Origin: Ischnura elegans
Taxonomy: Eukaryota; Arthropoda; Insecta; Odonata; Coenagrionidae
DNA: 64,000 bases
Assembly: GCF_921293095.1 (NCBI RefSeq)
Contig: NC_060251.1
Location: 64,125,585 to 64,189,584 of the forward strand
Direction of reading: 5' to 3'
Shown here piece by piece: positions 57,000 through 64,000 of this stretch (positions are counted from its first letter, which is position 1; each line of letters starts with the position of its first letter). The position numbers were made by a program, and so were the translations under genes. The notes under the pieces are model-generated. The model searched no databases. It saw nothing but the letters and a program-made list of their open reading frames with translations, and was not told the origin of the DNA.

Positions 57000-57920
57000 C
57001 TGTTGACACAGAAGAGTAGCATACATATTACACTCAATTTAAAACAGAAGACAACACGTTTTCTAGGCATGGGGGTCATCAGATTAGTAACAACTGTTTG
57101 GAAATATGACTTGATATGACTCCAATCCTGTAAACCTTTTCACTGCCACTATTTTAAAGGTAATTTTCACACACTGCTAAATTGAGAAGGCTTATCAAAT
57201 TGGTAAATTTATGTACAATTTCTAGATCTAAAAACATTTAAGTTTCAGTCCAAAATTAAGAATATAATAAGAGGCTTTATATATAACTGAGGAAAGAAAT
57301 ACAAGGTGGAAAGGTACAGACACAGTTGATAGGGTGACTTAAAGAGGTTTCAGTTTTTTTAAACTAAAAAATTTACAGCAGTTTATTTAACACGTTGACC
57401 GCCATGCCGGTCATAATGACCGGAGTCGAGTGGCTCCTGTCACGCCACGCCGGTCATATTGACCGCCCTCCGAGCGACTGTTTCAAGTGGATTTCTGACG
57501 CCGGAGTGACCAGAATCTCTTGTTAACGTATGGGCCATGATCGTTGTGGCGTCAGAATATAAATATTTATTTTAAAGTAAAGTACAAAATCACGTTTAAT
57601 GTTTTATGATCCGGGAATAGTTAACGGAATGAAAAACACTAATGGCGTCAGAGGACATATCTACTAAAAACATCATGGCGGTCAACGTGTTCAAAGCAAT
57701 TGGCTATGAATCACTCCAATAGCAGTAAAGTATAAAGGCTGTATTAATTTCAGCAAAGTTATAACTTTTTCCTTTTCTCCAAAAACTACTAAAAATGTAT
57801 ATATGTACCTCAGTATTTGCTCAGAAATCATACGTATCACATCACCAAATCCATAGTCCACTAAAAATTTTCACACAAGAACAAAAGCAATCTCATATAA
57901 TGAATCAAATGGCAACTCAC
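57000..57920. other. UBR5 intron with a piggyBac-like MITE
   Basis: The MITE is at 57391-57689; the rest of this 0.9-kb intron is AT-rich and featureless. Confidence 0.8.
57391..57689. mobile_element. piggyBac-like MITE, 299 bp
   Basis: The ends are CACGTTGACCGCCATG and its complement. The left flank is TTAA (57387-57390), the right flank TTCA (57690-57693), consistent with a TTAA target that changed by one base. GCCGGTCATAATGACCGG near the left end is a further palindrome, and GGTCAT-TGACC recurs. No transposase. Superfamily is inferred from the TTAA target. Confidence 0.7.
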
Positions 57921-58046
57921 TTGTGGAAGCCGCCTCAGTGTTTCTCTCTCTCTTGATCGCAGTCTTTGGAGAACACTATATTGGGAATATTTAGAGCCTA
58001 CTTGAGCTGCTTCTAAATTTGGCAATTTTTCATTTGCCAACAGTGC
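57921..58046 (-). CDS. UBR5: UBR5 exon: linker after the first HECT segment
   Basis: The exon encodes 42 residues, phase 0 at both ends, from ALLANEKLPNLEAAQV to RRLPQ. ANEKLPNLE and VLQRLRSRERE match human SNEKLPNLE and LMQRLRNRGER. The acceptor is TATTTTCAG before GCACTG and the donor is CCACAA then GTGAGT. Confidence 0.96.
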
Positions 58047-58864
58047 CTGAAAATAAAAATTATATCAATAACATCTTATCTAGGCAAACTAAAGAAATAC
58101 ACTTGTCCAGAAAATAACTCAAATTTTGCTGAAATTGAAGATATCACCAGTGTTTATGAAATGAGTCGGTTGGTGTTCAGGGAAGTTCAGCAACGCTCAA
58201 ACAGCTGAAACTGAGTGTTCTTATTACCTGTCACCAGTGTTACCAAGAGTGAAATTCATTACGGTGTTCACTAACTGATAGAGTAGTATATGATTTATAT
58301 GAGAACATAAATGATATGCATTTTAACAGAATCTTCCACCAAATTCTTTACATAGTATAGATAGCATAAGGGTCATAATCTACTTATGACACTCAAATTT
58401 TGTTCATTAACTGTGCATGTTTGCGATTGTATTTATAATAGCTACAATATATTTACTTTTATGAGAGCTTAACTATGATTACAATCTTCAATCAATACAG
58501 AAATAATCCATGGAAAATAAGGTACTTGCTTCAGTGTTGGGCGGTGACAGTGCAGAGGTATTAATACCTTGTTTTCAAGAACATTGTGAGTAACCTTGGC
58601 CATTTTATACATTCGTGAGCTACCATAAACTTTTAGCAAACCCTTACATGCATATTTTCAGGCATAAGTTCATAGTGATGAGAAACAAATGCTATCACCT
58701 CAGGTGATAGGCTTCAACAACAGTTTTCATACGAATTTTTCATCAGCACAAATTGAGCATGTGCTCTGCCTATGCTTTCCTCTCCTGTGTGCTCTCCCCA
58801 TTTCAATGCGACCTCCTTTTATTCATTATTTTCAATCAAATATATTGGGCCCTCAAAATTAATA

Positions 58865-60183
58865 CAGTGGAACTTGGTTAGTACCTTTCTGAAGGGACCA
58901 CGAAAAATGAACGTACTAACCAGGAAAACGTACTAACGAGGAAAGTAAATAATAGCAGTCGGGGTTATTGCAATCAGTGAAAAAGTCGTCATAATTACAA
59001 TTACTATCAGTAGTTCTCATAGGATCGCCTTCCTGAACTCTTTTCACATTTAAAATCAAGAAAATGAGCGCTACCATGAAAAACAATAGCATGTGAATAA
59101 AAATTGCAATTTTTCATGGACATCCCGGAGAGGATTTCATGATTACCGCGTCTATCTCCCGTGATTTATCCTATATCTATTTACAGAAAGAGGACGAGTG
59201 AAGCTCAGACAAGCGAAGACAAGTCATTTTTCTTTCTCACAGCGTACTCGGAGAATATAACAACAACCCGGAGTAAGTCAACTGGTTTTTTAAACATCAT
59301 AAAAATTGGGCAAAATTATATTGACTTTCAAATTACGGCAACAGCCGTAGACATTCGCTTCTGGAATGATACCATTTCGATTGTAAAATCGATCGATATA
59401 TCAACTGATGACACGCAAGATTATTAGATTACGACGTAATTACAAGAAAATTTTATATTAAACAGTTGAAATTTACTTTCAAAATTTGTCTAATGTCGTC
59501 TGCTTTCGTTCCGAGATCAAGTATTTTTAAGCTAAGCTTCGCGTGGAGATCCAGAGGATCGTCTGCTCCCGCAACAGTAGTCAAGTAAATACGCACGACG
59601 TCGAGTTTATGGAGCAGTACTGTTTTAGATAATGTGGGAATTGTCTAATACCGTTAAGACTCATTTCTTCATCATGATAACTTGTGCAATGGCAACAATT
59701 GCCCACTCATGAACTTTGTGCGCAGCAGTGGGCACTCCCAAGCTCCAAAGGCAACAGAAGGTGAGGAGCTCGGGGTGGGGAAAATTGGGGCTTCTTATTG
59801 GCTGTAGTTTTTCATAGTCAGACATTCCCAAAAAATGGCCGCATTTCATTTTTCATCACGTCACAAGAATTTAGAAATGCATTTGGATAAATTACGGTAG
59901 AAGAAAGAGATGTGGAATGAATGGAAGAATGTTAATGGCTAATAATAATAAATTAAATCATGAATTCAGACGTTTGCGACCCTTAAGAAGACACTAGAGA
60001 ACGAATTGCGGGTTGCGTCACGGCAAGCAATTGAGCGTACTAACCAGGAAAGCGCAATTTTTTCAAACGTACTAACCAAATTCTTTTACCTGTATTTTGT
60101 TCGGATGGTACCGGGACCGAGGGAAATCGCCGTACTAAGGAGGAAAACGTACTAAGGAGGAACGTACTAACCAAGTTCCACTG
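58865..60183. mobile_element. Tigger-type element, TTAGTACG family, copy 2 (1319 bp)
   Basis: The ends start CAGTGGAACTTGGTTAGTAC on both sides (reversed on the right), flanked by TA (58863-58864 and 60184-60185). Along its length it is the reverse complement of 24240-25524, with insertions and deletions. TTAGTACG and CCTCCTTAGTACG repeats sit behind each end. No transposase. Confidence 0.9.
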
Positions 60184-60206
60184 TATTTATTAACAATCAG
60201 CCTCAC

Positions 60207-60318
60207 CTTGTATGCCAATCTGTGTTCCCAGACACAGATGGGCAAACGTTGCATCATTGACTGACTACGAGGGTAATTCATAGCACGGTTAATGAAATGA
60301 TGAATATTCACAGCTCTC
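60207..60318 (-). other. Orphan exon-like segment inside a UBR5 intron
   Basis: The minus-strand frame, between an AG (GGCTATACAG) and a donor (TACAAG then GTGAGG), encodes 37 residues after one base: RAVNIHHFINRAMNYPRS, then QSMMQRLPICVWEHRLAYK. The amino-acid mix looks like real protein. But the neighbouring UBR5 exons (60456-60644 and 57921-58046) join directly in phase 0 exactly as in human UBR5, and this piece starts in phase 2 and ends in phase 0, so including it would break the frame. It may be an alternative or mis-ordered exon, a duplicated exon relic or chance. I do not recognise the protein. Confidence 0.3.
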
Positions 60319-60455
60319 CTGTATAGCCCAAAACTGAACATTTATTTCCAAAATTAGGGGATAGGAAAAGTGTATTCTCAAGTGTATTCAGAACTGGTCA
60401 ACCCAAACACTGTCCCTGCCCAAATCAATGGTGAAATATAATTTTGTATGCTTAC

Positions 60456-60644
60456 CTCAGCCACAGCTGTATAAAAGCTGCGGGCTACGCCTGATCCCTC
60501 ACCAGGCTCATCCTTGAACGTAACCTTCACTCGGCTGACAGTGAGAGGAGGCTGAGAATTTGAGGCACGGCGGTGGTGGTTGTTGAACTGTGTGTTCAAC
60601 TCTTTGAATGTTTGGATGAGGAGCTGGGATCTCTCTCTTTCCAC
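60456..60644 (-). CDS. UBR5: UBR5 exon: first HECT segment
   Basis: The exon encodes 63 residues, phase 0 at both ends, from [20 protein letters not shown] to [27 protein letters not shown] is shared with UBR5 of all animals and marks the start of the HECT-like region. The acceptor is TTCCTGCAG before GTGGAA and the donor is GCTGAG then GTAAGC. It is the most 5' UBR5 exon found in the window. Confidence 0.97.
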
Positions 60645-60688
60645 CTGCAGGAAAACAACAAGAGCAACATGTAAGATTAAAACATATT

Positions 60689-61263
60689 CAGGGTTCCCAC
60701 TCTAACTAAATTATAAAAATCATGGTTTTTTCCAGGTTTTCACGGTCTAAATTGTGTCAAATTCACGGTCTGTTGATATGTATGTCATTTTAGGAACAAA
60801 TATTGATCACATAAAAATCACTGGCCACACGTTAACTAAAAATATAGCAAACGCGATAAACGCCAGGAATGCAAACGCAGCAATGAAAGTGCTCTTATGG
60901 CGTCGCCTATCGTTAGCAAAATTAAGGGCCGGCTAAAGGTTGTGAGTGGGAAAATGGAGTATGACAGGGAAGTGAAGAGGTGTCTGATTTCTCGCCACGG
61001 TTAATGATCACTTTGGTTAAAGGTCTTCCAATCACAGCTTTAGGTCTGCATGTCGTCATGTCACACAGACCTAAAGCTGTGATAGATTTATCACAACATA
61101 TCGATTTTTCTTTTGATCCGTCAAATGTAGATCTACAATCAAGTTTGAGAGGTTTCTAAGGTTTTACGACGAATTTCACGGCTATTTCCAGGTTTTTTCA
61201 CGGTAGACAAAATTCATGGCTTATTCACGGTTTTAAGGTTTTCACGGTTGAGTAAGAACTCTG
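60689..61263 (+). mobile_element. hAT-like element, 575 bp, with an internal perfect hairpin
   Basis: The ends are CAGGGTTCCCACTCTAAC and, reversed, CAGAGTTCTTACTCAACC. Both are followed by several copies of TTTTCACGGT or AGGTTTTTTCACGG. The interior has an exact 18-bp inverted repeat, ATCACAGCTTTAGGTCTG at 61031-61048 and its complement at 61066-61083. The flanking bases AACATATT and ATATTACA do not make a clean 8-bp duplication. CAGGGTT-type termini suggest hAT. Confidence 0.6.
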
Positions 61264-61560
61264 ATATTACACACAGAACTTTACACTTTTACTCCCTATG
61301 TGCTGACACTTGGTGCATTGATCCAAGTTAGAGGAGCAAAAATAGTTAAGGGCCAAATAATAGCCCCAATGTTATGCAATAATTGTAATTTACTCTCTGT
61401 AAAACTAATTCTCAACCCCCACAATACTTCTATGGTTTTATTACTCAAACATATTTGGCATTTGGAAAAAATTAGAAGTATTAAATGCAATTAAGCTGTA
61501 GAAATAATAAACAATGTTTCCCCTTTAAAAAGTGCTTCTACATGAAAAGGCTATTAGGCT

Positions 61561-61683
61561 ATTGCATTGATATTTACTTTTGTAGTAGCCAGAAAAATTG
61601 TTCAAATTTCTTGCTTTTGAATATTGCATTGATATTCACTTTTGTAGTAGCCAGAAAAATTGTTCAAATTTCTTGCTTTTGAA
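61561..61683 (+). repeat. Tandem duplication, period 62 bp, two copies
   Basis: The unit starting ATTGCATTGATATT at 61561 recurs at 61623, with essentially one substitution (TTTACTTT against TTCACTTT). The near-identity implies a recent duplication. Confidence 0.92.
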
Positions 61684-62724
61684 ATTAACACAGCATATAT
61701 TCTAGGCTTAATGAATCACTAAGGTACAAATTACTTTAAGACAACTGTGCTTAAAATTAATTTACATATTTACTCTGTAAAAAGAAATATGTCGCTATAA
61801 AAAGGTTAGCTGATAAGAGAGAGAAATGGAGAGCTGCATTAAACCAATCTTAGGATTGTTGACTAATGATGATGATTTATTCTGTATAACTATTCTTCCT
61901 GGCAATAAACTATAAGTGAAATAACTATTAAAAGTCCCAGTCTGGCCGCATTTTTACCCTCTGATTTTCTGGACTTTTCCATCTACCACAGCACCGTTAT
62001 CCTCATCCTTTTTCTATTACATGTTCCTATCCCTTTCTTTCCTTACCTATGAATTTATACGTATATAGCTATTAAAAGTATATTCTTCTAAAATCCCCAA
62101 TTAAATCCAGTACATTTTCAACGAAAAAAAACCACCAAAAAGCACCACAATAAACTTCATACCATACAATGAATTTTTACAATTAACAGGTTCCCTGCCA
62201 TGTTCCCTTTCAGGCAAATTTGCCCATTGCACTGATGTGTTATTATTTCTTCTTTCGTTTTAATACTTGGTTCCTTTCCATTTGAGTTTTTAGTGTGCAT
62301 TCTGCTAAGCACGCCATGCTGGTCACATCATATAAGCGGCACCGAAGTAGCTGTGACCGATGGCGTGCTATGAACGACCAAAAGAAAGGCTAATTCTTCG
62401 GCCATAACGACTGAAGTGGCACTGAACGTATTTAAACTAATTTTCTATGGCTCTAATGAAATTAGCATACATTTACAAGAAGGAGGCTTTGCTATTATCA
62501 AATCGGTTGGGCATGAAGAGGGTCAACCATAAATCTGTTATCATGTTAATTGATCATATTTATCTTCCACTTCCTTACAAAACTCAGCTGAGTTTATGGA
62601 TAATATGACAAATTAAGAGCTGTAAACTTTCAGTTTTGATTTTTATTGGATTAAAAATATTAAAATCATCACTATTGCAAATTAAATTTAGTTCAGATAT
62701 GTTTTTGAGGTGCTCTACATCTAC

Positions 62725-63190
62725 AAACTACTCAGCAAGATGCCTTACTTGTTTAACGTCTGTGTGACGCTTTCTGTACGCCCACAACAGTTTCTGACTA
62801 ATCGTGCAGCTTTTCTTCCTATTTTATTAAGTTTTCAGATTAAGCCTTTCTGCATGAGATATCATATGCTTACTACATGTTCAAGATGTGGCCGGACGAA
62901 TGTGAATTAGAGCTTTCCTTTACTTTTTCATCCAAAAATCTTCCCACAACACGATTGACAAATCCCAGCTTCTTCAAGACTCTACCACAAATATTTCTTC
63001 TGCATTCTCCATGATCACTGTTTTAGTGATAGATGTCAGCATCGTCAGCAAATAAACGATATAATATTACATAAAGGCTCTATTTCACATTCGTCCAGCC
63101 ACATCTTGAACATGTAGTAAGCATACGGTATCTCATGCAGAAAGACTTTATCTGAAAACTTAATAAAATAGGAAGAAAAGCTGTTGGCTC
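62725..63190. mobile_element. Inverted pair of LINE 3' fragments
   Basis: The minus strand of about 62725-62915 and the plus strand of about 63085-63190 carry the same sequence. In both, the translation includes PHLEHVVSIRYLMQKD, a stop, then KLNKIGRKA; the first arm continues ARLVRNCCGRTESVTQ. These match the reverse-transcriptase block of the LINE fragment at 25.9-26.0 kb (PHLEYAASVWEPVQKD, LNKIQRKAARFV). The roughly 170 bp between the arms are unrelated. Both arms are dead. Confidence 0.8.
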
Positions 63191-64000
63191 TCCACTGAAA
63201 TTTAATTTCACCAGATTCACAAACAACGTTTAATAATAATTAAGGAATATCCAATAGCCACTTGTCTACTAATATCAGACCCCAGACTTATTATGGTTGA
63301 GAAATATAGCATGCCACCAAGGCACAACAGAAAGTAATGAAACATCCCCCTTCAATACAACGATCTTAATCTGCCCCTGGATGTGGTACAAAAGGAACAC
63401 CCTTCAGAGGCAGCTTTTCGCATAAATGGACTCAACCAGGTCAGCAGAGGTGCTTCACCAAGAGTTTTGGTATCAGCTCCTGGCAAAACCTTCCCAGATA
63501 AAAATACTAATGCTATGCTATAAAAAATCAAACTTAAAGGGGTTACATCGAATCTCTCCACATTCATCAAAATTAGTGATGTGCAAATAGTATCTGCGAA
63601 TACTTGAATACCTCGAATACTAGAAAGTGTTCAATATTCGAGATCTCGAATAACTATGCTAAAAGTACGATCTCGAATACTTTGAATTTCGCATCATACA
63701 CTGTTGTCTTGTTGGTACTTAACTCCTTGGAAGCAACATAAGAGACTCTATAGTCTGTTCACTTTATGTCTGCAGGTGAGCTTTCGTGAGAGCCCAGACA
63801 CTCGGTTGGCTTTGCTGATAGGGGATGGGTAGTACCGAGAAACAGAGAGGAGGAGCGAACATAACGTTGCCAAATGTATATAGCCGCACTACTTTGTCAC
63901 TGAAAACATGTGAGTCATAGGTGGCCACAGGTATTTTGACTCCGGTGCTGAGACAATATACCTACGCATTTGGGAGGCATTGGGGATAGTCCTTTCACAG

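Larger units (their letters stand above)
58047..60455. other. UBR5 intron with a Tigger-type element and an orphan exon-like segment
   Basis: The intron carries the element at 58865-60183 and, 23 bp past its end, the exon-like segment 60207-60318. The stretch 58047-58864 shows nothing I can name. Confidence 0.75.
50150..60644 (-). other. UBR5 / hyd gene locus (3' part, continues past the right edge)
   Basis: UBR5 (hyperplastic discs in Drosophila) is a HECT-type E3 ubiquitin ligase of about 2800 residues with UBA, UBR-box, MLLE and HECT parts. The eight exons here join in frame (phases 0,0,1,2,2,0,0) and give the last 577 residues. Exon order matches remembered human UBR5: HECT N-terminal segment ([17 protein letters not shown]), a split arginine-rich or Q-rich linker, MLLE, an acidic linker, then the main HECT lobe with the active cysteine near the C-terminus. 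In UBR5 the MLLE is inserted within the HECT-like region, and that layout is kept here. All introns are GT-AG. Confidence 0.96.
60645..64000. other. UBR5 intron to the right edge of the window
   Basis: It contains a hAT-like element, a tandem duplication and an inverted pair of LINE fragments. No further UBR5 exon was recognised. A minus-strand frame at 63352-63570 (with KVLPGADTKTLGEAPLLTW) is open for 72 codons and looks somewhat protein-like, but I found no good donor behind it and cannot place it in UBR5. Confidence 0.6.

Noticed and set aside
1..64000. CRISPR arrays, operons, prophage or other prokaryotic systems
   Set aside because: Spliced conserved animal genes and arthropod-type transposons run through the whole window; no spaced short repeats of that kind exist.

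Overview
The window is AT-rich animal DNA, almost certainly from an insect or another arthropod with a large, transposon-rich genome. It has no bacterial-type gene layout. It holds short conserved coding exons with GT-AG borders, set in long AT-rich introns full of terminal-inverted-repeat (TIR) transposons and decayed LINE pieces. No complete gene fits in the window. Exons were called by translating both strands, matching protein motifs remembered from the families, and checking that splice phases agree at every join.

Two protein-coding genes were recognised, both on the minus strand and arranged head to tail. (1) ECT2 (Drosophila pebble), the RhoA guanine-nucleotide exchange factor of cytokinesis, runs from an ATG at 37600 down to 6231. 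Nine exons join without a frame break and give the tandem BRCT region, a basic and Ser/Thr-Pro-rich hinge, and the first two thirds of the DH domain. The rest of DH, the PH domain and the tail are not in the window, so the gene continues past its left edge. A tenth, optional exon (22989-23282, 98 codons, in frame) lies inside the second BRCT. (2) UBR5 (Drosophila hyd), the giant HECT E3 ubiquitin ligase, is represented by its last eight exons, 60644 down to the stop codon at 50150. They encode 577 residues: the start of the HECT-like segment, a Q-rich linker, the MLLE (PABC) domain, an acidic linker and the HECT lobe with the catalytic cysteine. The 5' bulk of UBR5 lies beyond the right edge.

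The 12.5 kb between the two genes (37601-50149) has no convincing gene. It carries a plausible ECT2 promoter (CCAAT, CACGTG and a GCGCG box near 38.0 kb), two near-identical 665-bp TIR elements in direct orientation, a hAT-type MITE with an 8-bp target duplication, and a 248-bp foldback MITE.

The introns are dominated by DNA transposons. There are seven pogo/Tigger-type elements flanked by TA (10.6-13.6, 16.9-17.6, 17.7-19.9, 24.2-25.5, 28.9-29.6, 51.1-51.8 and 58.9-60.2 kb). One of them retains a broken DDE transposase fragment. There is also a 2-kb PIF/Harbinger-like element with TAA duplications and TIRs built from nested palindromes, a piggyBac-like MITE and a hAT-like element. LINE 3' fragments occur in three places. 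Directly after one of them, a palindromic unit contains a nearly complete type I hammerhead ribozyme motif of the sort known from Penelope-like retroelements.

The most useful items to follow up are the hammerhead unit at 26.1 kb, the alternative BRCT exon of ECT2, an orphan exon-like segment between two UBR5 exons (60207-60318), and the 665-bp TIR family. No new multi-gene system is visible.
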